The translations under genes were made by a program, and so were the position numbers. The notes below the pieces were generated by a model. It did no database searches and was not told the origin of the DNA. It was given only the letters and a program-made list of their open reading frames with translations. 35,406 bases of DNA from Chloroflexota bacterium (lineage in GTDB: Bacteria > Chloroflexota > Anaerolineae > Anaerolineales > VGOW01). The DNA is taken from assembly GCA_016213135.1 (NCBI GenBank), contig JACRBQ010000136.1, positions 1 through 35,406 on the forward strand. Direction: 5' to 3'. Positions 25,048 through 33,178 of this stretch are shown here, one piece after another. How positions within the stretch are numbered: the stretch's first letter is position 1; every line of letters starts with the position of its first letter.

Positions 25048-26292
25048 ATGTCCTCCAAAACCAAAAAGCCATCCGCCCTCAAATTCAAATGCGCCATCAC
25101 CGCGCCAGCCGCCGAAGTGTTTCGCGCCCTCACCAATCCCACCGCCCTGCGCGACTGGCTGTGCAACGCGGCCCAATCGGACCCGAGACCGGGCGGGCGG
25201 CTGTATTTGTGGTGGGGCCACGGCTACGATGTCACGGGCGAATACGCCGCCGTGGAGCCGCGCAAAAAAATTGTGTATACGTGGAATGGCCGTGGCGATC
25301 CGGCGCCCACGCGGGTGAGCGTTTCACTGCGCGAGAAAGACGGCCACACAGTGGTCGCCCTCACCCACGGCGGGCTTGGCTCCGGCAAAGCCTGGGCCGA
25401 GGCCGCGCACCTCTTCGAGCATCTGTGGGAAGACGCGCTGGAGAATCTGCAATCGGTGGTGGAAACCGGCGTTGACCTGCGCGTGGCCCGCCTGCCTCGA
25501 CTGGGTATCATGGTGGGCGACTTCAACCCCGACATCGCGGCGCAGTTGCGCGTCCCCGCCCGTGGGGGCATTCGGCTGGAGGGGACGTTTGAGGGCACGG
25601 GTGCGCACGCCGCCGGCTTGCAGAAAGATGACGTGATGGTGAGCCTCGGCGGCAAAAAGGTGGCCGACTTTGCCACGCTGGGCGAGGCGTTGCAGGGGCA
25701 CGCCGCAGGCGACAAAGTGCCCGTGGTGTTTTATCGCGGCGGGCAAAAGCAAAAGGTGACGATGGAATTATCCCGCCGCCCCACGCCGGTGTATCCCGCC
25801 ACCGCCGCCGAGCTGGCCGACGCCGCCCGCAAAGTGTATGCCGACATCGACGCCGGATTTGCCAAGCTGGTGGAGGGCGTGTCGGAGGCCGAGGCCGAGC
25901 GCCCGCCCGCGCCGGGAGAGTGGTCGCTCAAAGAGGCCATCGCCCACTTCATCGCTTGCGAGCGCGATGTGCAATCGTGGATTGCCGAGCTGATCAACGG
26001 CGGCAACAATGCCGGCGAAGCACAGGACAGTTTGGAGTTTCGCCCGAACGTCACGCCGCGCCTGCGGGTGCTGGTGGGGCGCTATCCCACCGTTGCCGTG
26101 CTGTTGGAAGAACTGAAACGGGCCGAGGCCGAAACCATCGCGTTGCTGGCCGCGCTGCCGCCGGAGTTTGTGACTCGCAAGCATCTGTATCAGCGCGCCG
26201 CGTTTTGGATCACGCAAATCGTCGGGTCGCACTTTGGCGACGAGCATTTGAATTCGATGAAGGCTGCCATCGAGGCGGTCAAAGGAAATTGA
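25048..26292 (+). CDS. AHSA1/SRPBCC - PDZ - DinB three-domain fusion protein
   Basis: The 414-residue protein joins three modules. About residues 8-140 are an AHSA1-type SRPBCC ligand-binding fold (ITAPAAEVFRALTNPTALRD, GGRLYLWW, VTGEYAAVEPRKKIVYTW, and a C-terminal helix WEDALENLQSV). About 148-243 are a PDZ-like domain (GTGAHAAGLQKDDVMVSLGG, VVFYRGGQKQKVTMEL). About 250-412 are a DinB/YfiT-like four-helix bundle (PGEWSLKEAIAHFIACERD with a possible metal-ligand His, and SHFGDEHLNSM). Such a fusion suggests a soluble small-molecule or metal-dependent transferase with a peptide- or self-binding PDZ, but its chemistry is unknown. A paralogue follows immediately. AAAGGAG precedes the ATG. Confidence 0.82.
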   Translation: MSSKTKKPSALKFKCAITAPAAEVFRALTNPTALRDWLCNAAQSDPRPGGRLYLWWGHGYDVTGEYAAVEPRKKIVYTWNGRGDPAPTRVSVSLREKDGHTVVALTHGGLGSGKAWAEAAHLFEHLWEDALENLQSVVETGVDLRVARLPRLGIMVGDFNPDIAAQLRVPARGGIRLEGTFEGTGAHAAGLQKDDVMVSLGGKKVADFATLGEALQGHAAGDKVPVVFYRGGQKQKVTMELSRRPTPVYPATAAELADAARKVYADIDAGFAKLVEGVSEAEAERPPAPGEWSLKEAIAHFIACERDVQSWIAELINGGNNAGEAQDSLEFRPNVTPRLRVLVGRYPTVAVLLEELKRAEAETIALLAALPPEFVTRKHLYQRAAFWITQIVGSHFGDEHLNSMKAAIEAVKGN

Positions 26293-27456
26293 GCCGCTCG
26301 ACGCGTACCGGGCGTTGACCAATTCCTCGGCGCTGCACGAATGGCTGTGCGACGTGGCCTGCTGGATTTGCACAAAGGAGGCCGCGTATATCTAGCGTGG
26401 AACGACGGCTACCACACGACGGGTTACGTCACCGCCCTCACGCCCGATAAAACATTGGCCTTTAGCTGGCGCGGCGCCGGCGAGCCTGATGAAACCCGGG
26501 TGCGGATTTCGCTGAAGCAAAGCAACGGCGGCACCGGGGTGACCGTGACCCACTCGGGGTTTGGCTCAGGCAAGGCCTGGGCCAAAGCGGCCAAAGGGTT
26601 GGCCCGTGGTTGGGGATCCTCGCTGGAGAATTTGCAGTCGGTAATGGAGACGGGGCACGACCTGCGGATCACGCTGCGGCCGATGCTGGGCATTACGGTC
26701 GGCGAGTTCAACAGCGAAGTCGCGGCCAAGCTGGGTGTGCCGGTGGCGGACGGCATCTGGCTGGATGGCACGCTGGAGGGCATGGGCGCTCACGCCGCCG
26801 GTTTGCGCAAAGACGACGTGGTTGTGGGCGCCGGAGGCAAGAAGGTCGTCAACTTTCCTTCGCTGGCGAACGCTCTCCAGAGCCGCCGCGCCGGTGACAA
26901 AGTGGCAGTGGTGTTCTATCGCGGCAAAGAGAAAATGAAAACCACGATGGAACTTTCGCCCCGCCCGCTGCCCGAGGCGCCGCCCACGGCGCGCGAACTG
27001 GCTGATGCGCTGCGCGCCATCTACGCCGAACTGGACCCCGAACTGGATGGCTGCTTTGCCGGCGTGTCGGAAGCGGAAGCCTCGTATCGGCCTGCGCCCG
27101 ACGAATGGAGCGCCAGGGATGTGGTGGCGCATTTGCTGGCCGGGGAGGGCGACAATCATTCGTACATGACCGAGCTGGTTTCGGATGCGGAACGGTATTA
27201 CGACGTGATCCCCGGCAATGTGCAGGCCCGACACGAAGCCATCTATGCCTCTTACCCCGCCGCCGCCGGACTGCTGGCCGACCTCAAGCGCGCCGAGGCT
27301 GAAACGGTGGCGCTGATAGCCGCGCTGCCGCCGGAGTTTGTGGCCCGCAAGCGCACCTATTGGCGATTGGGCTACAACCTGCTTCAACCGCCGTTTCATA
27401 CCCGCGAGCACTTCAACCAGATTCGCGCGGCTATCGAGGCGGCGCGAAAGCAATAG
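26291..27456 (+). pseudogene. Degraded tandem paralogue of the AHSA1-PDZ-DinB gene (5' loss and one-base frameshift)
   Basis: From ATG 26341 a 371-residue frame covers most of the SRPBCC domain (GGRVYLAWNDGYHTTGYVTA), the PDZ (GMGAHAAGLRKDDVVVGAGG) and the DinB bundle. It is collinear with the gene before it, down to the shared endings IRAAIEAARKQ and MKAAIEAVKGN. The bases just upstream, 26291-26362, encode EPLDAYRALTNSSALHEWLC in another frame, which matches the first gene's RALTNPTALRDWLC. Between WLC-x-x-A and the VYLAW strand there are 26 nt where the first gene has 27, a one-base deletion. The first 20 or so codons are missing altogether. No ribosome-binding site precedes 26341. I call it a pseudogene, though a shortened protein from 26341 is possible. 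Confidence 0.7.
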
Positions 27457-27568
27457 CCGCCGCCCGACCCACTCCATCCGCCCGGCTATGCTTTTATGAC
27501 TCTGCCGGTGAAGTTGTGGCAACCTACTCAACGCAACCGAACCACTGGCGCCAGCGGTCCCGGCCGCC

Positions 27569-27781
27569 GTGAGCAGGTTGCCACTTTGTGACATCACCGA
27601 CGCGCACACGTTTGTGGAATTGTTGTGGGCCAGAGGCGTTGAAGCCAAGGCCGATTTGGCGCCGGAGTTGGTGTTTGTCTGCGACGGGGCCGCTTGGATC
27701 TGGAAACTGGGGGAACGGTATTATCCGGGCGCGGTGCAAATTGTGGATTGGTATCATGCGGCTCGGCGGATTGATAATTGA
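27569..27781 (+). pseudogene. ISKra4-type transposase fragment
   Basis: The 70-residue open stretch reads CDITDAHTFVELLWARGVEA, then LVFVCDGAAWIWKLGERYYP, then GAVQIVDWYHAARRIDN and a stop. The DGAAWIW and IVDWYHA motifs belong to the RNase-H-like core of ISKra4-family transposases, which in full are more than 350 residues. Both flanks lack transposase sequence: the frame has a stop at 27509 and the stop after RIDN is premature. It is a dead remnant between the degraded paralogue and the PIG-L gene. The rest of the gap, 27457-27568, holds nothing I recognise. Confidence 0.75.
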
Positions 27782-27794
27782 CGGCGACAACGCG

Positions 27795-28499
27795 ATGTTC
27801 AACGCTCTCTACCTCTCCCCTCATTTTGACGACGCCGTGTTCTCGTGCGGCGGACAGATTTACCAGCGCGTGCGGCGCGGCGAGCGGGTGGCCGTGGTCA
27901 CTGTGTGCGCCGCGCCGCCGCCCCCTCCGGCGGAGTGGTCGCCGTTTGCCGCCGGGTTGCATGCGCGATGGAGCGCACAGGGCGCGGCGGCAGTGAACCG
28001 CGCCAGGGAAGATCGGGCCGCGCTGGCAATGTTGGGCGCGGAATCGGCGCATCTCGCGTTTCACGATTGCATCTATCGCCGGGCCGTGGGCGGCTGGTTG
28101 TATGCCTCGGAGCAAGCCATATTTGGCGAGCTGTCGCCATTGGAAGAGGGTTTGGTGGAACGGGTCGCAGCGGAGTTGGGCCGGGTGGCTGAGCCGGCTT
28201 CCGGCGGGGAAGTGTTTTCTCCGTTCGGGCTGGGCCATCATGTGGATCATCAATTGGCCCGTTGCGCCGCGGAGCGCTGGTCGGCGCGGGCGGGAGTTCA
28301 TTTGCACTATTATGCCGATTACCCCTACGCGGCCTCGGCCCCGTTGGCGGGGTTCGCGGAGGTGGCGCTCAGCGCGGAAGCGCGACAGGCCAAGTTGCGA
28401 GCGTTTCAAGCGTATTCGTCGCAACTGTCGACGTTTTGGGCCGACGAGGCGGCCGTGGCGGAGGCGGCCGGCCACTGGGCGGAACAAGTGTTCGACTGA
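27795..28499 (+). CDS. PIG-L family deacetylase
   Basis: The 234-residue protein has the LmbE/PIG-L signature. Near the N-terminus is SPHFDDAVFSCGG, the (P/A)HxDD zinc site (His10, Asp12, Asp13) with the general base Asp. In the second half is FGLGHHVDHQLA, the HxxH zinc motif. These enzymes remove acetyl groups from GlcNAc-containing molecules such as mycothiol or bacillithiol precursors or glycolipids; the substrate here is open. The ATG at 27795 begins exactly where the family starts (MFNALYLSPH). A longer frame from 27588 runs over the transposase fragment and is not coding. It has no obvious operon partner. Confidence 0.87.
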   Translation: MFNALYLSPHFDDAVFSCGGQIYQRVRRGERVAVVTVCAAPPPPPAEWSPFAAGLHARWSAQGAAAVNRAREDRAALAMLGAESAHLAFHDCIYRRAVGGWLYASEQAIFGELSPLEEGLVERVAAELGRVAEPASGGEVFSPFGLGHHVDHQLARCAAERWSARAGVHLHYYADYPYAASAPLAGFAEVALSAEARQAKLRAFQAYSSQLSTFWADEAAVAEAAGHWAEQVFD

Positions 28500-28529
28500 C
28501 TTGCCAAAAATTTGCGATTATGATACGAT
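28496..28529 (+). promoter_or_regulatory. Overlapping promoter candidates for greA
   Basis: Two sigma70-type pairs overlap at the end of the PIG-L gene: CTGACT (28496-28501) with TATGAT (28519-28524), and TTGCCA (28501-28506) with TACGAT (28524-28529), both at 17-bp spacing. Transcription would begin at about 28531-28537, before the leader terminator. Confidence 0.5.
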
Positions 28530-28552
28530 GCGTTTCGGTGGGCGGCAGACGG

Positions 28553-28577
28553 AACTGAGAGTCACTCTCAGTTTTTT
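28553..28577 (+). terminator. Terminator hairpin in the greA leader
   Basis: AACTGAGAG-TCA-CTCTCAGTT forms a perfect 9-bp stem followed by TTTTG. It can end PIG-L transcripts. It also sits between the predicted greA promoter and the greA ATG at 28616, so it could terminate a leader RNA of roughly 40-45 nt. Confidence 0.75.
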
Positions 28578-28615
28578 GTTTGTCCGCAAGTTTCAGTGTT
28601 GGGGATTACATTGCC

Positions 28616-29083
28616 ATGATTGAGCAGATTACGTATCTCACCCGTGAGGGGCTGAAGAAACTTGAGGGGGAACTGGAGCATCTTCGCACGGTGCGCCGAG
28701 CCGAGGTGGCCGAGCGTTTGCATCAGGCGATGGAAGACGGCGAACTCATAGAGAATGCCGAATTCGAGGCCGCCAAAAACGAGCAGGCGTTTGTCGAAGG
28801 CCGCATTTTGACCGTTGAGACGATCCTGTCGGAGGCGGTGATTATTGCCGACGACGGGCCGGCCGGCGTGGTGCACGTTGGCTCGAAAGTGAAAGTGCAG
28901 GAGGACGCCAACAAACCCGAGCTTTATTCCATTGTGGGCGCGGCGGAGGCCAACCCGGCCAAAGGGCTTATTTCCAACGAGTCGCCGCTGGGCAAGTCGC
29001 TGCTGGGCCGCAAGGTGGGCGACGAAGTGAAGGTGAATGCGCCCGCCGGGATGTTGTCGTTCCGGGTTATTGCCATCGAGTAA
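28616..29083 (+). CDS. greA: Transcription elongation factor GreA
   Basis: The 155-residue protein has the N-terminal antiparallel coiled coil (about 1-75; YLTREGLKKLEGELEHLRTV, and the tip DGELIENAEFEAAK with acidic residues that act in the RNA polymerase channel). An FKBP-like C-terminal domain follows (about 80-155; GSKVKVQ, YSIVGAAEANPAKGLISNES, PLGKSLLGRKVGDEV). It rescues backtracked RNA polymerase by stimulating transcript cleavage. The start at MIEQITYLT matches the family. It has its own strong terminator downstream. Confidence 0.95.
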   Translation: MIEQITYLTREGLKKLEGELEHLRTVRRAEVAERLHQAMEDGELIENAEFEAAKNEQAFVEGRILTVETILSEAVIIADDGPAGVVHVGSKVKVQEDANKPELYSIVGAAEANPAKGLISNESPLGKSLLGRKVGDEVKVNAPAGMLSFRVIAIE

Positions 29084-29102
29084 TCCGCTTCGCCCGAACG
29101 TA

Positions 29103-29145
29103 ACAGCCCGGCGCCCTTTGAGTGATGCGCCGGGCTGTTTTTTTG
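29103..29145 (+). terminator. Rho-independent terminator of greA
   Basis: ACAGCCCGGCGC (29103-29114) and GCGCCGGGCTGT (29127-29138) form a perfect 12-bp stem with a 12-nt loop, followed by seven T. Confidence 0.93.
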
Positions 29146-29157
29146 TGGGAGCTATCC

Positions 29158-30684
29158 ATGCGCGAGTATACCGAAGTAGAAAAAGTGCGATTGACCAAAC
29201 TGGAGCGTTTGCGAGCGCGCGGCGAGGAGCCTTACCCCACCCGGCTGCAGCGCACCCATGCCACCGTGGCGGCAGTGGCGGCGTATGCGGCGGCCACCGC
29301 TGCGGGCGCCGACCCGCACGACTCCGGGGTGACGGTAACGGTGTGCGGCCGCATTCGCTCCGTCCGCACCATGGGCAAGTCGGCGTTCGCGCATATTGAG
29401 GACGGCACGGGCAAGCTGCAATTGTATTTGCGGGCCAACGAAGTGGGGCTGGAGGCGCTGAAGGCGTTTGAAGACGATTACGATCTGGGCGACTTTGTTC
29501 AGGCCACGGGCGTAATGGTGCAAACCAAAACGGGCGAGGTCACGGTGCGGGTGGCGTCGTTCCGCATGTTGGCCAAGAGCGTTAGCCCCCTGCCTGCCGC
29601 CAAAGAAGAAATCGTCGACGGCGAGCGCAAAGTGTATTCGGCGTTCGACAACCCGGAAGCCCGCTACCGCCAGCGCTACGCCGATCTGGCGGTGAATCCC
29701 GAAGTGCGCGCGCTCTTCCGCACGCGGGCCCAAATCGTGTCGGCGGTGCGGCGCTTTTTGGATGCGCACGACTTTTTGGAAGTGGAAACGCCCGTTTTGC
29801 AGCCACTTTATGGCGGGGCGGCGGCGCGGCCCTTTACCACCCACCACAACCAGTTGCATCAGGATTTGTATTTGCGGATTTCCTTCGAGTTGTATCTCAA
29901 GCGGTTGTTGGTGGGCGGGCTGGAGCGGGTGTACGAAATTGGCCGCGACTTCCGCAACGAGGGTGTGAGTTACAAGCACAACCCGGAGTTCACCCAGCTT
30001 GAGTTTTATATGGCCTACGCCGATTATAACGACGTGATGGACTTGACCGAGGCCATGCTGGGCAGCGTGGCCGAGGCGGTGCTGGGGGCGCGCACGGTGC
30101 ACTATCAGGGACACACGCTGGACTTCAACGGGCCGTGGCGGCGGGTGACCATCCGCGATGCGGTGCTGGAATATGCGGGCATCGAGTTGAATCAATTTCC
30201 CACGGCAGAGGGGCTGGCCGAGGCCATGATCGTCAGGGGCCACCACCCCGAGCAAAAATCGGTGCGCGGCAAGCTAATCGACAGTCTCGTCGGCCACTAC
30301 GTGGAGCCGAAGCTCATCCAGCCCACGTTCTTGATGGATTACCCGCGCGACATTTCGCCGCTGGCCAAAAGCAAGCCGGGCGACCCCTCGACGGTGGAAC
30401 GGTTTGAGTTGTATGTGGCCGGGTTTGAGTTGTGCAACGCCTTCACCGAGCTGAACGACCCGCTGGATCAGGAAGCGCGATTCGCCGAGATGGGGCGCGA
30501 TTACGCTGCCGACGACGAGGAGAAGCACCCGCTGGACGAGGATTATTTGCAGGCCATGCGCTATGGCATGCCGCCCAACGGCGGGTTTGGCATGGGCATC
30601 GACCGGCTGACGATGCTGCTGACCGACAAGCCCAACATCCGCGAAGTGATCATGTTCCCGCACTTGCGGACGCGGGAAGACTAA
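29158..30684 (+). CDS. lysS: Lysyl-tRNA synthetase, class II
   Basis: The 508-residue protein attaches lysine to tRNA-Lys. An N-terminal helix (MREYTEVEKVRLTKLERLRA) is followed by an OB-fold anticodon-binding domain (about 60-155; VCGRIRSVRTMGKSAFAHIE). The class II core has motif 1 around VRRFLDAHDFLEVETP, motif 2 FRNEGVSYKHNPEFTQLE (about 268-285) and motif 3 GFGMGIDRLTMLLTD (about 480-494). The C-terminus MFPHLRTRED is slightly different from the usual PFPR-type end. The ATG at 29158 is chosen from the family start; an in-frame ATG at 29122 lies inside the greA terminator. Confidence 0.95.
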   Translation: MREYTEVEKVRLTKLERLRARGEEPYPTRLQRTHATVAAVAAYAAATAAGADPHDSGVTVTVCGRIRSVRTMGKSAFAHIEDGTGKLQLYLRANEVGLEALKAFEDDYDLGDFVQATGVMVQTKTGEVTVRVASFRMLAKSVSPLPAAKEEIVDGERKVYSAFDNPEARYRQRYADLAVNPEVRALFRTRAQIVSAVRRFLDAHDFLEVETPVLQPLYGGAAARPFTTHHNQLHQDLYLRISFELYLKRLLVGGLERVYEIGRDFRNEGVSYKHNPEFTQLEFYMAYADYNDVMDLTEAMLGSVAEAVLGARTVHYQGHTLDFNGPWRRVTIRDAVLEYAGIELNQFPTAEGLAEAMIVRGHHPEQKSVRGKLIDSLVGHYVEPKLIQPTFLMDYPRDISPLAKSKPGDPSTVERFELYVAGFELCNAFTELNDPLDQEARFAEMGRDYAADDEEKHPLDEDYLQAMRYGMPPNGGFGMGIDRLTMLLTDKPNIREVIMFPHLRTRED

Positions 30685-30688
30685 CGAG

Positions 30689-30716
30689 CAGGGGCGACCT
30701 CACCGGGCCGCCCCTG
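30689..30716. terminator. Palindrome between the convergent lysS and DUF1786 genes
   Basis: CAGGGGCG (30689-30696) and CGCCCCTG (30709-30716) are complementary around a 12-nt loop. It occupies the 39-bp gap between two convergent stops and may end transcription from either side, although T-runs are lacking. Confidence 0.5.
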
Positions 30717-30723
30717 TGTGTGT

Positions 30724-31845
30724 TTATTCCCACGGCGGGCGGCCGCCTTTGCCCGCCAACCCGGCGCGAATGGCGTCGGCAATGGGGCCGCCCGGCAGCA
30801 CGTCGGCCATGGCGGCCAAAAGGCCAAAGCACCCGGCGAGCATCATATCGCCAAACGGCGCAGCAAAATAGGGCGCGTGGCGCGACCCGCGCAACAGCGA
30901 ACGGCGCGGCCCGGTGACGATGAGCGGCGGCGCGGCCAGCGGCTCAGTGGAATAGATGAGCGCGCCGTGGCCCATGTCGCCAAACACCTCGGCGTGCGTG
31001 AGCGTGCCATCGGCCAACCGGTCAATCAACCCCTCCAACCTGGGCAAATCGATCTCGCCGGTGTGATGCTCGAACACGCCTTCTATTCCGCCCGGCCCCA
31101 ACCGGAAAGCCAACGTATGAAAGTTGCCTACGTTGCACCAAATGGCCCGTGGGTGCGCGGCGGCCACGGGGTCAAACGTGGCCCCCAGCACCGCGGCGGG
31201 GGCGGTATCCATCACCACCAGCGGCGCTTCGCCCGAATACGACGCGGCTACGGCGCGGAGGCGGGTGAGGCTGGGCGGCGCGTCGGCGGCCACGTAGGCA
31301 AAGGCCGAAAGGCGGTTGGCGGCGCGGATGCGCGAGTCCAAGTAGTCGAAACGAAACTGCCGATCCGAGTAGCCGGGGGGCGAATCGCCGTGGTCGAACA
31401 CGGCGACGCCGACGGCATTGGGGGCCAGCGCCACGCCGAATGTGGCAAAGGCAGCGGCCAGCGCGGGCAGGTCAAAATCCTTCAGTTCAATAGTCAGCAC
31501 ATTGCGCAGGGCGCGGGCTTCGTCGTCGCTCACCAGCCGCACCCCCATTTCGCGCTGCACGTAGTCGAGGTCGTCGTTGAAAGTGCGGGCGGCATCGGGT
31601 GTGGCATAAAGCGGGAGCTTGGCCCGGGCGTGGTCGCGCGCCGCCCACTGGCTCGGCCCGCCGCCCATCATCACCCCGGTGAGCAGCACCGGCTCGCCGC
31701 GCGCCGTGGCCGCGCCGATACGTTGGCGCACCATCATTGTGGGCGACGGCGCCACCAGTTTGAATCCGTTTTCCATATCCAGCGCAGGATCGAGCAGGAA
31801 GACGTCCTGTGTGCCGGTGCCGATATCTACCGTGAGAATTTGCAT
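30724..31845 (-). CDS. DUF1786 family protein
   Basis: The 373-residue protein begins MQILTVDIGTGTQDVFLLD, an ASKHA-like phosphate-binding strand-loop, and continues with VLLTGVMMGGGP, VAVFDHGDSPPGYSDRQFRF, MDTAPAAVLGA and WCNVGNFHTLAFRL. This matches DUF1786, a family sometimes listed as pyruvate-formate-lyase-activating-like, without a proven function. Internal repeats of glycine-rich loops suggest a sugar-kinase/actin-like fold, which is an inference. The start at 31845 follows TATAAT by only 6 nt, so the mRNA is probably leaderless. It is convergent with lysS and divergent from hppD. Confidence 0.8.
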   Translation of the reverse strand: MQILTVDIGTGTQDVFLLDPALDMENGFKLVAPSPTMMVRQRIGAATARGEPVLLTGVMMGGGPSQWAARDHARAKLPLYATPDAARTFNDDLDYVQREMGVRLVSDDEARALRNVLTIELKDFDLPALAAAFATFGVALAPNAVGVAVFDHGDSPPGYSDRQFRFDYLDSRIRAANRLSAFAYVAADAPPSLTRLRAVAASYSGEAPLVVMDTAPAAVLGATFDPVAAAHPRAIWCNVGNFHTLAFRLGPGGIEGVFEHHTGEIDLPRLEGLIDRLADGTLTHAEVFGDMGHGALIYSTEPLAAPPLIVTGPRRSLLRGSRHAPYFAAPFGDMMLAGCFGLLAAMADVLPGGPIADAIRAGLAGKGGRPPWE

Positions 31846-31851
31846 GACGGC

Positions 31852-31878
31852 ATTATACAAGCTGCCCCGCCGCCGCAA
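31852..31878 (-). promoter_or_regulatory. Promoter of the DUF1786 gene, probably giving leaderless mRNA
   Basis: On the minus strand TTGCGG (31873-31878), a 15-bp spacer and a perfect TATAAT (31852-31857) are followed by GCCGTC and then the ATG. A start site 6-7 nt past the -10 box falls on the ATG itself. Confidence 0.6.
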
Positions 31879-31997
31879 GATTCTCTTGAAGTGATTTTTG
31901 CGGTTGGTCAGTGATCGCAGGGCAACCAACGCCGATGCACGCAAACCGACGCGATTACGAAAGTGGCAATTGACCGCGTGAGCCGGCGGCGGTTTTG

Positions 31998-32006
31998 TGG
32001 TAATCT
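31998..32006 (+). promoter_or_regulatory. Weak extended -10 candidate for hppD operon
   Basis: TGGTAATCT lies 38 bp upstream of the hppD ATG. There is no matching -35 box. The gap 31879-31997 otherwise shows nothing I recognise. Confidence 0.3.
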
Positions 32007-32044
32007 TGACTTACAACATCCGATTCTTTTTTAGGGAGGTTCCC

Positions 32045-33178
32045 ATGACCACCACTGCGCCCATAACCGCTGTCCGGCCCATGGACGAAGAGGCCGATCT
32101 CTTCAAAATCAATGCGGTTGATCATCTGGAATTCTGGGTGGGCAACGCCAAGCAATCCGTATTTTTTTGGAAGGCGTTAGGGTTCAAGCCGGTGGCCTAT
32201 AGCGGGCTGGAAACCGGCAACCGCCGCTATGCCTCGTGGGTGGTCCAGCAAGGGCAAATCCGGCTGGTGCTGAGCACGCCGTATTCGGCGCACGACGAAA
32301 TGGCGGCGCACCAAATGCTGCACGGAGACGGCGTGAAGACGATTGCCATGGAAGTGGAGGATGTGCAGGCGGCATGGCGCGAAACCACTGCGCGCGGAGC
32401 CAAAGGCGTGCAGCCGCCCACGGAGGCCCGCGACGACCACGGGGCCATCCGCACGGCCATCATTCAGGGCTACGGGCAAACGCACTTTCAGTTTGTGGAT
32501 CGAGCGGATTACGCCGGACCGTTCAAGCCAACCTATAAAGCGTTGCCCGAAGATAAAACTGCTGTGCCGACCGGCCTGGCGGCCATTGACCACATCGTGG
32601 GCAACGTGGAACTGGGCAAGATGAACTTCTGGGTGAACTGGTTTCATCAGGCCATGGGCTTCCGGCAAATAGTCCACTACGATGACAAAGTGATCCACAC
32701 CGAGTATTCGGCGCTGATGTCCAAGGTAATGGGCAACGGCAACGGGCGAATCAAGTTCCCCATCAACGAACCGGCGGCGGGGAAGAAGAAGAGCCAGATC
32801 GAGGAGTACCTGGATTATTACGTTGGCCCCGGCGTCCAGCACCTCGCCATGATCACCGGCGACATCGTAAAGACGGTGCGCGCCCTGCGGGAACGGGGCA
32901 TCGAGTTTCTGCGCGTGCCGCAGGCGTATTACGACGCCCTGCCCGACCGCATCGGCCCCATCAAAGAGAAGTACGACGACATCGCCGAGCTGGGCATTCT
33001 GGCCGACCGCGACGACGAGGGTTATTTGCTGCAAATCTTCAGCCGCCCCATTCAAGATCGGCCCACCGTGTTTCTGGAAGTGATCCAGCGGCGCGGCGCG
33101 CGCGGCTTCGGCGTGGGCAACTTCAGGGCGCTGTTCGAGAGCATTGAGATTGAGCAGGAGAAGCGAGGGAATTTATGA
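32045..33178 (+). CDS. hppD: 4-hydroxyphenylpyruvate dioxygenase
   Basis: The 377-residue protein has two vicinal-oxygen-chelate domains. The Fe(II) ligands are visible in the C-terminal one: His183 in AIDHIVGNV, His266 in GVQHLAM and Glu345 in VFLEVIQRRG. The N-terminal domain begins VDHLEFWVGNAKQSVFFW. It converts 4-hydroxyphenylpyruvate to homogentisate, the second step of tyrosine degradation. GGGAGG lies 6 nt before the ATG at 32045; an upstream ATG would add 16 unsupported residues. The gene overlaps the next one (ATGA) and heads an operon that ends with a fumarylacetoacetase-like hydrolase. Homogentisate dioxygenase and maleylacetoacetate isomerase are not in the window. Confidence 0.94.
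   Translation: MTTTAPITAVRPMDEEADLFKINAVDHLEFWVGNAKQSVFFWKALGFKPVAYSGLETGNRRYASWVVQQGQIRLVLSTPYSAHDEMAAHQMLHGDGVKTIAMEVEDVQAAWRETTARGAKGVQPPTEARDDHGAIRTAIIQGYGQTHFQFVDRADYAGPFKPTYKALPEDKTAVPTGLAAIDHIVGNVELGKMNFWVNWFHQAMGFRQIVHYDDKVIHTEYSALMSKVMGNGNGRIKFPINEPAAGKKKSQIEEYLDYYVGPGVQHLAMITGDIVKTVRALRERGIEFLRVPQAYYDALPDRIGPIKEKYDDIAELGILADRDDEGYLLQIFSRPIQDRPTVFLEVIQRRGARGFGVGNFRALFESIEIEQEKRGNL

Noticed and set aside
27360..27572. A 70-codon frame after the degraded paralogue
   Set aside because: It overlaps the end of the DinB domain in another frame and shows no motif.
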